In this document: in pieces, positions 33,798-41,080 of the stretch
How the letters are laid out: every line of letters starts with the position of its first letter
How positions within the stretch are numbered: position 1 is the stretch's first letter
Assembly: GCA_030431475.1 (NCBI GenBank)
Contig: JAUIJD010000012.1
Location: forward strand, 28,815 to 92,814
Source: Verrucomicrobiia bacterium
GTDB lineage: Bacteria; Verrucomicrobiota; Verrucomicrobiia; Verrucomicrobiales; Akkermansiaceae
Length of the DNA stretch: 64,000 bases
Direction: 5' to 3'
Position numbers and translations under genes: made by a program
Notes under the pieces: model-generated
What the model saw: the letters and a program-made list of their open reading frames with translations, nothing else
Told to the model about the DNA's origin: nothing
The model's database searches: none

Positions 33798-35327
33798 CTA
33801 CCACTCGCGCATCTCCTGGTTCACCCGGCGGCGCTCCTTGCGGTGCTGGATCTGGCGCTTCTGCTTCGGGCTCAGCTCTTCCTCCCGGGAAAGCCACGGC
33901 TTCGGCAGGTCGCCGGCCATGATGCATCCGAGCGGACGGATCTCCGCCACCACCTCGGCCAGACCGAACTCCCGGATCTGCGCCTTCACGCTCGCCGCGT
34001 CCTTGTAGGCGACCGGCGTTTCGCTGAGGTCCGGCTTGCCGCAGTACCAGCGAATGTCGAGTCCGTCGGTCGACCGTTCGATCTCGTGCCGCCTCGACGC
34101 CTCGTCCGGGAACTGACGCTTGAGCGCGGTGCGCGACAGGTTCCGTCCCGCCCCGTGCGGCGCGAACGAAAGGAACTCGTCGCGGTCGCCGCCGAGCACC
34201 AGCAGGATGGGCTCCGCCATGTTCAGCGGGATCAGGCCGAGCTGCGGGCGCCCGTCCGGATCCCGCCACGCCGGGGTCGCCCCCTTCCCGTGCAGGAACA
34301 GGTCACCGCGACGCCACACGAAGTTGTGCTCGTTGCCGACCTCGGCCGCCGACACACCGCCGATCCGGTCGAGGAAACGGCGGTGGATCACCCGGTGGTT
34401 TGCCTTCGTCCACAGCGCGACGTATTCGAGCGCCTCCCAGTAGTCGCGGCCGGTGCCCGATTTCATGTCGAGCCACGCCGCGGCCGGCGGAATGCGGTCC
34501 GCCTCGCGAGCCGTGTGCTTCAGCGCCGCCGTCTGGCCGCGCTTGAAGACCGCCGCGCCGAGACCCCGCGAGCCGTGGTGCGTCACGAGGACCCGATAGC
34601 GGCCGGCGCTCAGGCGACCCGCGAGGACGTCGTGGCCGGAAAGCCGCAGCATGGCCCGCATCGGCTCGTCCACCTCGACCTCGCCGACATAGGCAAAGTG
34701 GTTGCCGTCGCCCTGGTCGGCGAGATGCGCGTGGGCCCGGTCCTTCAGTCCCTTGAGGAAGGGATTCAACCAGACGTCGTGGTCGAGCACCGGGTCGTGC
34801 ACGAGGTCGTCGAGGTGACGATGCCCCATTCCGAAGCGCGTCGCCGTGGTCAGGGCATCGAGTTCCTTCGCCACCGTGCTCCGCGCCTCGTAGAAGGTCG
34901 CGAACATCGAGCAGCAGATGTCCGCCGAATGGGCGGAGGGGATCACCGCGTTCTCAACCGCGATCGCCCCGCCCACCGGAATCACCGCCCGGCCCGGACC
35001 CGCCGGGCAGGCGTCGGGCAGGATCGCCCCGCTGCGGATCACCGGCACCTTGAGAAGCTCGCCCATGCGGTCGCGCACCGCCCGCACGTTCGCCTTCTCC
35101 TCCTTCGTCACCGGGCGGATCGCCTCGGCCAGCGGCGCCGGCTTCTTGCGCATCACCGACTTCGGCGGCGGCGGCTCGAAGTCGCGCTTCAGCAGCTTGA
35201 GCAGGTACTTCTTTTCCGACACGCCACGCGCCTCGTACTCGGCGGCCCGCTCGAGCATCTGCTTGAAGATCGGACCCGGACGGTAGCCCGCCGCGATCAG
35301 GTCGTCGCAGTTGATGATGGAATTCAT
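33798..35327 (-). CDS. rtcB: RtcB-type RNA ligase
   Basis: A 509-residue RtcB family protein that would join 2',3'-cyclic phosphate (or 3'-phosphate) RNA ends to 5'-OH ends using GTP and Mn2+. Visible motifs include AVIPSAHSADICCSMF (metal ligands), DQGDGNHFAYVGEVE, VTHHGSRGLGA, GNEHNFVW and the guanylylated-histidine region SFAPHGAGRNLSRT. Length and motifs fit the longer bacterial branch. It lies 60 bases after an SPFH/Band-7 gene, in an apparent operon that also carries tRNA-like units and an HNH gene. Confidence 0.95.
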   Translation of the reverse strand: MNSIINCDDLIAAGYRPGPIFKQMLERAAEYEARGVSEKKYLLKLLKRDFEPPPPKSVMRKKPAPLAEAIRPVTKEEKANVRAVRDRMGELLKVPVIRSGAILPDACPAGPGRAVIPVGGAIAVENAVIPSAHSADICCSMFATFYEARSTVAKELDALTTATRFGMGHRHLDDLVHDPVLDHDVWLNPFLKGLKDRAHAHLADQGDGNHFAYVGEVEVDEPMRAMLRLSGHDVLAGRLSAGRYRVLVTHHGSRGLGAAVFKRGQTAALKHTAREADRIPPAAAWLDMKSGTGRDYWEALEYVALWTKANHRVIHRRFLDRIGGVSAAEVGNEHNFVWRRGDLFLHGKGATPAWRDPDGRPQLGLIPLNMAEPILLVLGGDRDEFLSFAPHGAGRNLSRTALKRQFPDEASRRHEIERSTDGLDIRWYCGKPDLSETPVAYKDAASVKAQIREFGLAEVVAEIRPLGCIMAGDLPKPWLSREEELSPKQKRQIQHRKERRRVNQEMREW

Positions 35328-35386
35328 GATGAACGAAAAAGGGATGGGCGGGAGCGGAGCCGAGGCCCCGCCCCCGCCGGGCGGCC

Positions 35387-36148
35387 CTACTTCTTGAGGA
35401 AGCCGAGCCAGTGGTTCGCCGTCCCGAGGGCCAGCGGTTGGGTGAGGTTCCCGTCGGCCTTCTCAAGGGCCTCGAGGAACTTGAGTTCGAGCAGCGCCGG
35501 GTGGTTCTCGAACACCCGGGCCGCATTGCCCAGGGTGCGGATCGCCGCGGCCTCGGCCCGGGCTTCTTCCAGCGTGATCTTCGACCGCTCCCGCGCCGTC
35601 AGCGCTTCGGTGTAGACCCGCCGGATGTCACCCGCCAGGGAGAGGTCCCGGATCGCGGCCCGACCGATCTCGATCCCCAGCGCCGCGGCTTCCGCCTTCA
35701 GCATCGTGGTGATCTCATCGGCGAGCCCGCTCTTCCGGTCGATGACCGCCGCCAGCTCGCGGCCGCCGACGACCTCCCGCAGCGCGACTTGTGCCGCGGA
35801 ATGCAGCACCGCCTCCGGACACCCCGACGCTTCAAGGTAGGCCAGCGGGTCCACGATGCGGTAGCTCATCACCGCCGAGATCCGCACGCCGGCGCGGTCG
35901 GCGGTGAGGAACTCCTGCCCGTTGAGCACGAGTTCGGTCCACCGCGGATCCAGCCGCGTCAGCGAGTAGCCTCCGCCGAGCAGACGATGCCGCCCGGCCC
36001 CGAGCACCCGCAGGAGCTTCCCGTGCCGGAAAAGCACGGCCGATTCATACTCGCCCACGGTGTAACTGGTGTAGAAGCAGTGCTTGAGCACCGCGACGGC
36101 GATCCAGGCCAGGGCGAGGGTGATGATGGTTTCGAGAATGATGTTCAT
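35387..36148 (-). CDS. SPFH/Band-7 (slipin-like) protein
   Basis: A 253-residue protein with an N-terminal membrane helix (IILETIITLALAWIAVAVL) and an SPFH domain (YESAVLFRHGKLLRVLGAGRH, LTADRAGVRISAVMSYRIVDPLAYLE, LRDLSLAGDIRRVYTEALTARERS). The C-terminal helix is rich in A, E and R as in slipins. SPFH proteins form membrane rings. Bacterial RtcB loci with SPFH modules have been described as RNA-repair systems in which this protein may be a scaffold. It precedes rtcB and follows a tRNA-like sequence. Confidence 0.9.
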   Translation of the reverse strand: MNIILETIITLALAWIAVAVLKHCFYTSYTVGEYESAVLFRHGKLLRVLGAGRHRLLGGGYSLTRLDPRWTELVLNGQEFLTADRAGVRISAVMSYRIVDPLAYLEASGCPEAVLHSAAQVALREVVGGRELAAVIDRKSGLADEITTMLKAEAAALGIEIGRAAIRDLSLAGDIRRVYTEALTARERSKITLEEARAEAAAIRTLGNAARVFENHPALLELKFLEALEKADGNLTQPLALGTANHWLGFLKK

Positions 36149-36302
36149 GATAGATTGTCGTGTTTTGGAAGGAACTCCCCGGCCCGCCGCTTCATGGCGG
36201 GGGCGATCGCATCATCCATCGGTCGTGACCGACGGCGAGCGGCGTGCCCGCAGGGCCCTTCCCCGGCTGTCCCTCGCGGGACGGGACCGGGAAGTCCTTC
36301 TC

Positions 36303-36377
36303 GTGTTGTAGCGGGATTCGAACCCGCGTCCTTGGAGTTTCAATCCAATGCTCTTACCACTGAGCTACCAGTTTGGT
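36303..36377 (-). ncRNA. tRNA-Phe-like RNA without a paired acceptor stem
   Basis: On the minus strand the D arm (GCTC/GAGC), the anticodon arm (TTGGA/TCCAA with loop TTGAAAC, anticodon GAA for Phe) and the T arm (GCGGG TTCGAAT CCCGC) are intact, but the 7 bases on each side that should form the acceptor stem (AAACTGG and TACAACA) do not pair, and no CCA is encoded. It overlaps the 3' end of the HNH gene. A tRNA-like molecule is known to accompany SPFH-RtcB loci; this could be that RNA or a decayed tRNA. Confidence 0.7.
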
Positions 36378-37029
36378 TCAGCCGGTCTTCGGAGGTCCGA
36401 TGCGTGGAATCGTTCCGGGAAGACCCTTCACGACCACTCGACTCCTCGACCGGAAGATCGATGAAATGCCGCCACTCCGGCACACTCCACAGATTGCGGA
36501 GACGCGCCACCTTGGGAACCGGCGACGGAGCCGTCGGCCGCTTGAGCAGCTTGAGCCCCGCTTCTTCCGGCGTCCGCGCTCCCTTGCGGCGATTGACCCG
36601 CTTGTCGGAGAGCACGCAGTTCTCCCAAGTGTCGATGCCGCCCCGCGAACGGGGCACCACGTGGTCGATGTCGGCCTCGTGGCGGGCCAACCGACGACCG
36701 GTGTACTGGCATCGACCGCCATCGCGCACCCACAGCCCTTCGAACCCGAAGCCCGGCAGGTGCATCGGCACCCGCTCGAAGCGGGTGAGCACGATCACCG
36801 AAGGGATCCGAACCCGGCCTCTCGGGGTGCCGACCGACCGCGACCCCGGACCGAGGGCGAGCCAGTCGTCCCAATCGAGCGGTTCCATCACCTCATCCTC
36901 GATCCGCAGCGCCCGGGCGCTGCCGGAGGCGAGATGGAGGAAGGCGTCGGCCGGCGTGGCCGCGTCGATCGCCAGCCAGTGGCGGTTGAGCACGAGTACG
37001 GAAAGCTGATGAAGAACGGGAGTCGTCAT
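36340..37029 (-). CDS. HNH endonuclease
   Basis: A 229-residue HNH nuclease. The N-terminal part (VLVLNRHWLAIDAATPADAF, VIVLTRFERVPMHLPGFGFE) is typical of a stand-alone HNH family in Verrucomicrobia and Planctomycetes; the catalytic block is RDGGRCQYTGRRL, DIDHVVPRSRGG, and TWENCVLSDKRVNRRKG. The tRNA-His 3' end lies 16 bases upstream of the ATG, and its stop codon falls inside the tRNA-Phe-like sequence. It may cut RNA or DNA; the co-directional RtcB makes an RNA link attractive, but that is inference. Confidence 0.9.
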   Translation of the reverse strand: MTTPVLHQLSVLVLNRHWLAIDAATPADAFLHLASGSARALRIEDEVMEPLDWDDWLALGPGSRSVGTPRGRVRIPSVIVLTRFERVPMHLPGFGFEGLWVRDGGRCQYTGRRLARHEADIDHVVPRSRGGIDTWENCVLSDKRVNRRKGARTPEEAGLKLLKRPTAPSPVPKVARLRNLWSVPEWRHFIDLPVEESSGREGSSRNDSTHRTSEDRLNQTGSSVVRALD

Positions 37030-37044
37030 GGGATGAGGAAAAGT

Positions 37045-37119
37045 TGGGGCGACCTACCGGATTCGAACCGGCCCTGCCGCATCCACAATGCGAGGTGCTG
37101 CCACTACACCAAGGCCACC
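37045..37119 (-). tRNA. tRNA-His (GTG)
   Basis: The minus strand folds as a complete tRNA. The acceptor stem GTGGCCT/AGGTCGC pairs fully with two wobbles, an extra G-1 stands opposite C73 as expected for tRNA-His, and CCA is encoded. The D arm is GTGT/GCAC, the anticodon arm TCGCA/TGCGG with loop TTGTGGA (anticodon GTG), the variable loop CAGG, and the T arm GCCGG TTCGAAT CCGGT. It is the first unit of the HNH-SPFH-RtcB group. Confidence 0.93.
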
Positions 37120-37341
37120 AGTTCGGACTCCGAAGACACACCCCACCCGTCACTCAACTCCACATCCAACTCACGAGATAGAGTGAATGATGGCGCGGAG
37201 CACAGCGGGACGAGTCATGCCATTCGGAGGCATGGATGAGTTTCCATTGAATGAATATCGATGATGAAGAGCCGGCCGAGCGCCGGCATTGAGCGGGGAT
37301 GGAGATTTCGAGACGGACCGAAGGACCGGACAACGGGACAC

Positions 37342-37374
37342 AAAAAAGCCCGCTTCCTCGGTGAGGGAGCGGGC
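37342..37374 (-). terminator. Intrinsic terminator
   Basis: On the minus strand a stem GCCCGCTCCCTC/GAGGAAGCGGGC with loop ACC is followed directly by TTTTTT. It lies 25 bases after the stop of a small ORF at 37399-37569 and upstream of tRNA-His, isolating the two transcripts. Confidence 0.88.
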
Positions 37375-37398
37375 GCTTCAATCCTTTGAAAAAGGGCT

Positions 37399-37569
37399 TC
37401 AATCACCCTCTCCGGACAAATGCCGACTCCCTTGGAGATCGGAGCAGGTCAGCAACTCATGGCCCTCGTTGTCGAAGAGGATGCCCGGAGCACTCGCCAC
37501 CCACCCGCGACCGTCGACCTGCATGGGCCGCGATCCAATGAGCTTCGTAATGGCGAATGAATAGAACAT
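37399..37569 (-). CDS. Small 56-residue ORF, unknown
   Basis: A short frame starting ATG at 37569 (MFYSFAITKLIGSRPMQVDG) and ending in GEGD before TGA. It has no known motif; a single cysteine and the phrase FDNEGHELLTC are notable. Support comes from its position: a strong intrinsic terminator follows directly on the same strand, implying some transcript ends here. The ribosome site is weak, so the frame could also be incidental to a small RNA. Confidence 0.45.
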   Translation of the reverse strand: MFYSFAITKLIGSRPMQVDGRGWVASAPGILFDNEGHELLTCSDLQGSRHLSGEGD

Positions 37570-37635
37570 GACTTGTTTCGGTTGCGGGCGCGGAGATATG
37601 GAATCCCGACCATACCGTCAACATAAAAGATATAC

Positions 37636-38037
37636 TTATTGATCCCGTTCCTCTTCCAGTCGCTTCAGGAGGATCCGCAGCGCGCCTCCGGAGATCCAGA
37701 CCTCGACCATCAGGCAGGCGAGCGAGATCCCCATCAGCGCGAGGGCGACTCCGAAGCAGGAAACCGCGAGCCACTGCGTGCCGCCGATCACCGCGAGCAT
37801 CGAGACCACGCACAGGAACAGGCTCACCGCGCCGAAGAACTGCATCCAGCGGATGAGCGTCAGCCGCCGCCTCAGGTTCGAGATCTGCCGCATCAGTGTC
37901 TCGTCGCGCTTTTCGGTCCACGCCCCGTAGAGCTGCCGGATCAGCGACGCGAGGTGAAGGAAGCGGTTGGTGAACGACAGGAACAGCAGGCTGATCGCGG
38001 GAAACAGCAGCGCGGGCGTGGACACCTCAAGGGTCAT
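37636..38037 (-). CDS. DUF2721 membrane protein
   Basis: A 133-residue protein with an N-terminal helix (TPALLFPAISLLFLSFTNRFLHLASLIRQL, broken into short segments here only by reading), a basic cytoplasmic stretch with RQISNLRRRLTLIR, and two further membrane helices, which is the DUF2721 layout. Function unknown. The ATG at 38037 gives the conserved N-terminus (MTLEVSTPALLFP). It is divergent from cardiolipin synthase. Confidence 0.85.
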   Translation of the reverse strand: MTLEVSTPALLFPAISLLFLSFTNRFLHLASLIRQLYGAWTEKRDETLMRQISNLRRRLTLIRWMQFFGAVSLFLCVVSMLAVIGGTQWLAVSCFGVALALMGISLACLMVEVWISGGALRILLKRLEEERDQ

Positions 38038-38120
38038 GCGGCCGTGTAGCGGTTCGGATGCCATCCGGCCAGCCCGCGTTCCTGCTTCCCCCGGGGACCG
38101 GAGCTGCTAGGTTGGACAAG

Positions 38121-39554
38121 GTGATTGACCCCGCATGGCTTCCCGGACTCACCCTCGCCGGACTGATCCTTCTCCACGCGATCGGAGCGGGCCACATCAT
38201 CCACGTACTGGTCCACGGCCGCACCGCGCAGGGCACCATCGCCTGGATCGTGAGCATGGCGGTGATCCCGTGGCTGGCCATCCCCTTCTACTGGATCGCC
38301 GGGCGTCGCCGGTTCTCGGGCTACATCCGCGCCCGTCGCGCCGAGGACGAGGACCTCAGGAGGGTCTCGGAGGACCTGCATCGCCGGCTCCGGGACTACG
38401 AACTCAAGCCCGACGACGCCTTCGGGCGGGCGGCGGAGCTCCTCGGCGGCCTGCCCTTCACCAAGGGCAACGACATCGAGCTGCTCATCGACGGCGAGGT
38501 CACCTTCAAGGCCATCTTCGGCGCGATCGCCTCGGCCGAGGACTACCTGCTGGTGAACTTCTTCATCGTGAAGAACGACCAGGTGGGCAAGCGCTTCCAG
38601 CAGGCCCTGATCGAGCGTGCCCGCGCCGGCGTGCGGGTGTTCTTCCTGTTCGACGAGATCGGATCCCACAAGCTGCCCGACGACTACCTGCAGGACATGA
38701 AGGACGCCGGCATCGAATGCCACTCGTTCGGCACCAACCGCTTCTGGTGGTCGCGCCTGCAGATCAACTTCCGCAACCACCGGAAGGTCGTCGTCGTCGA
38801 CGGCCGCGAGGCCTACATCGGCGGCCTCAACGTCGGCGACGAGTACCTCGGCCGCGACGAGAAGTTCGGCGCCTGGCGGGATACCCACCTCCAGTTGCGG
38901 GGCCCGACCGTGCAGGCGATCCAGCTCGTCTTCCTCGAGGACTGGAACTGGGCCGCCGACGAGCGCATCACCGGTCTCGACTGGGACGGCGACCCGCAAC
39001 CCCACGACGAGATCACCGCCATCCTCCCGACCGGTCCCGCCGATTTCGCCGACTCCTGGCAGCTCATCGTCGCCGAGGCCTGCAACACCGCCAAGGAGCG
39101 CCTCTGGATCACCTCGCCCTACTTCGTGCCCGACGCCGGCGTGCTGACCGCGCTCCAGACCGCCGCGCTGCGGGGCGTCGACGTCCGCATCCTGCTCCCG
39201 GAGAAGGCCGACCACCTCATGGTCTGGCTCGCCGCCTTCTCCTTCTACGAGGAAACCCTCCCCTACGGCATCCGCCTGTTCCGCTATCACGCCGGATTTC
39301 TTCATCAGAAGGTGATGCTCGTCGACGACCGCTACGGATTCGTCGGCACCGGCAACCTCGACAACCGCTCGTTCCGGCTGAACTTCGAGATCACCGCCGT
39401 CACCACCGACCACGGCTTCATCGGCGACGTCGACACCATGCTGATGGCCGACTTCGAACGATCCCGCGAGGTGGTGATGGAGGACTTTTCCAAGCGGCAC
39501 CTCACGTTCCGGCTCGCCTGCCGGGCGGCACGACTGGCCGCCCCCGTTTTGTAG
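38121..39554 (+). CDS. cls: Cardiolipin synthase (PLD superfamily)
   Basis: A 477-residue membrane enzyme that makes cardiolipin by phosphatidyl transfer. After two N-terminal helices (LPGLTLAGLILLHAIGAG, IAWIVSMAVIPWLAIPFYW) come two phospholipase-D HKD motifs: NHRKVVVVDGREAYIGGLN and HQKVMLVDDRYGFVGTGNLD. The GTG at 38121 leaves room for a promoter between divergent genes; an ATG at 38058 in frame adds 21 residues with no obvious role. Confidence 0.93.
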   Translation: MIDPAWLPGLTLAGLILLHAIGAGHIIHVLVHGRTAQGTIAWIVSMAVIPWLAIPFYWIAGRRRFSGYIRARRAEDEDLRRVSEDLHRRLRDYELKPDDAFGRAAELLGGLPFTKGNDIELLIDGEVTFKAIFGAIASAEDYLLVNFFIVKNDQVGKRFQQALIERARAGVRVFFLFDEIGSHKLPDDYLQDMKDAGIECHSFGTNRFWWSRLQINFRNHRKVVVVDGREAYIGGLNVGDEYLGRDEKFGAWRDTHLQLRGPTVQAIQLVFLEDWNWAADERITGLDWDGDPQPHDEITAILPTGPADFADSWQLIVAEACNTAKERLWITSPYFVPDAGVLTALQTAALRGVDVRILLPEKADHLMVWLAAFSFYEETLPYGIRLFRYHAGFLHQKVMLVDDRYGFVGTGNLDNRSFRLNFEITAVTTDHGFIGDVDTMLMADFERSREVVMEDFSKRHLTFRLACRAARLAAPVL

Positions 39555-39607
39555 AAAATCCGGATTTCCTGTCACAATCCGCGAACCCCACGCCAATGCC
39601 CGACACC

Positions 39608-41029
39608 ATGAAGACCACGCTTCTTGCATCCGCCCTGCTCGCCCCCATCCTCGGCGCCGAAACCGCGCTCACCATCTACAACCGCGATCTGGCCGTCATC
39701 CGCGAGGTCGTGCCGATGGCGCTGCAGGCGGGGGAAACCACCGTCTCATTCGACCGCGCCACCGCACGCGTCCAGGCCGACTCGGTCGTCCTCCGCGACC
39801 CCGCCGGGCAGGCGGCCTTCGCCATTCTCGAACAAGGCTACCGCAACGACCCCGTCAGCCGCTCGCTCCTGCTCGGACACTTCGAGGGCGAGACCATCGA
39901 CTTCCGCCAGACCTACCCCGACGGCCGCGTCGAGCTCTTCAAGGGCAGGATCGTCCGCTCCGGCCACGTCCCCGGCGGACAAGCTCAGGACCCCATCATC
40001 GAGGTCGATGGCCAGCTCCGCTTCGGGCTTCCGGGCGAGCCGCTGTTCCCGTCGCTCGGCGACGACTCCATCCTGCGGCCCACCCTTTCGTGGACCATCG
40101 GCGCCCGGGAAGCGGCGGAGTTCGACGCCCAGCTTTCCTACCTCAGCCAGGGCTTCCGCTGGGAGGCGGACTACAACTTCGTCGCCCCCGAAAAGGGCGA
40201 GACCGCGACCATGACCGGATGGATCACCGTCGACAACCAGAGCGGCACCGGATTCCAGGACGCGAAGGTCAAGCTCGTCGCCGGCGATGTGAACATCATG
40301 CAGCCCAAGGTCCCGATGCGGATGCGGGCGATGGAGGAAATGGCCATGGCCGATGTCGGCGCGAGGGCCGAGGTCCAGGAGAAGGCCTTCGACGACTTCC
40401 ACCTCTACACCCTGCCCCGACCACTCACCATCCGTGACAAGGAGACCAAGCAGGTCGAGTTCCTCCGGGCCCCCGAGGTCAAGGCGACCAAGGCCTACGT
40501 TTACGATCCGGTGAACATGCGCTACCACGGCGGACGCAACACCAACGCCATCCAGGGCCAGCAGTTCTCCAAGGACATCTCCATCTTCTGGGAGTTCACC
40601 AACGACGAGGAGAGCGGACTGGGCATGCCGCTGCCCGCCGGCCGCGTGCGTTTCTACCGGACCGACCAGGACGACGGAAACCTCGAGTTCGTCGGTGAGA
40701 ACAACATCGACCACACCCCGCGCAACGAGGAACTCAGCATCTACACCGGCAACGCCTTCGACCTGGTCGGCGAGCGGAAGGTCACCGACTTCCAGCGCAA
40801 GGACCGGGAGAACTGGATGCGTGAGTCTGTCGAGGTCACGGTCAAGAACCGCTCGAAGGAGGCGAAGACCGTGAAGGTCCGCGAGCATCTCTGGCGCTGG
40901 TCGAACTGGGAGATCGAGGACGCCTCGATGGACTTCGAGAAGTTCGACGCGCAGACGATCGAGTTCATGGTCGAGCTCCAGCCCGACGAGGAGAAGACCG
41001 TCACCTACACCGCCCACTACACCTGGTGA
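39608..41029 (+). CDS. Secreted DUF4139 protein
   Basis: A 473-residue exported protein. A signal peptide (MKTTLLASALLAPILGAE) leads into TALTIYNRDLAVIREVVPM, the usual opening of DUF4139 proteins, and the C-terminal core (GWITVDNQSGTGFQDAKVKLVAGDVN, FWEFTNDEESGLGMPLPAGRVRFY, VTVKNRSKEAKTVKVREHL) matches the DUF4139 domain. An alternative ATG lies four codons upstream. Function unknown; it is predicted outside the cytoplasm. It ends just before a hairpin shared with the convergent beta-helix gene. Confidence 0.88.
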   Translation: MKTTLLASALLAPILGAETALTIYNRDLAVIREVVPMALQAGETTVSFDRATARVQADSVVLRDPAGQAAFAILEQGYRNDPVSRSLLLGHFEGETIDFRQTYPDGRVELFKGRIVRSGHVPGGQAQDPIIEVDGQLRFGLPGEPLFPSLGDDSILRPTLSWTIGAREAAEFDAQLSYLSQGFRWEADYNFVAPEKGETATMTGWITVDNQSGTGFQDAKVKLVAGDVNIMQPKVPMRMRAMEEMAMADVGARAEVQEKAFDDFHLYTLPRPLTIRDKETKQVEFLRAPEVKATKAYVYDPVNMRYHGGRNTNAIQGQQFSKDISIFWEFTNDEESGLGMPLPAGRVRFYRTDQDDGNLEFVGENNIDHTPRNEELSIYTGNAFDLVGERKVTDFQRKDRENWMRESVEVTVKNRSKEAKTVKVREHLWRWSNWEIEDASMDFEKFDAQTIEFMVELQPDEEKTVTYTAHYTW

Positions 41030-41046
41030 CCGGCCGACCTCGGCCA

Positions 41047-41077
41047 CGCCGCGAAGCGTATGGCGCGCTTCGCGGCG
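41047..41077. terminator. Bidirectional hairpin between convergent genes
   Basis: A perfect 12-bp stem CGCCGCGAAGCG/CGCTTCGCGGCG with a 7-base loop lies between two converging stop codons 51 bases apart. There is no strong T-run on either side, so it is either a weak terminator or an RNA-end stabiliser. Confidence 0.6.
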
Positions 41078-41080
41078 GCC

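Noticed and set aside
36240..36420. A possible CCGGCTG/CAGCCGG long-range pairing around the tRNA-Phe-like sequence as a substitute acceptor stem.
   Set aside because: The two arms lie unequally far from the tRNA body, and a 7-base match in windows of this size is easily chance.
37045..37119. First reading of tRNA-His as a tRNA mimic with a broken acceptor stem.
   Set aside because: Once G-1 is paired with C73, all seven acceptor pairs form and CCA is encoded, so it is a normal tRNA-His.
37154..37402. An 82-codon frame overlapping the terminator region.
   Set aside because: It runs through the intrinsic terminator hairpin, has no homology signs and no ribosome site.
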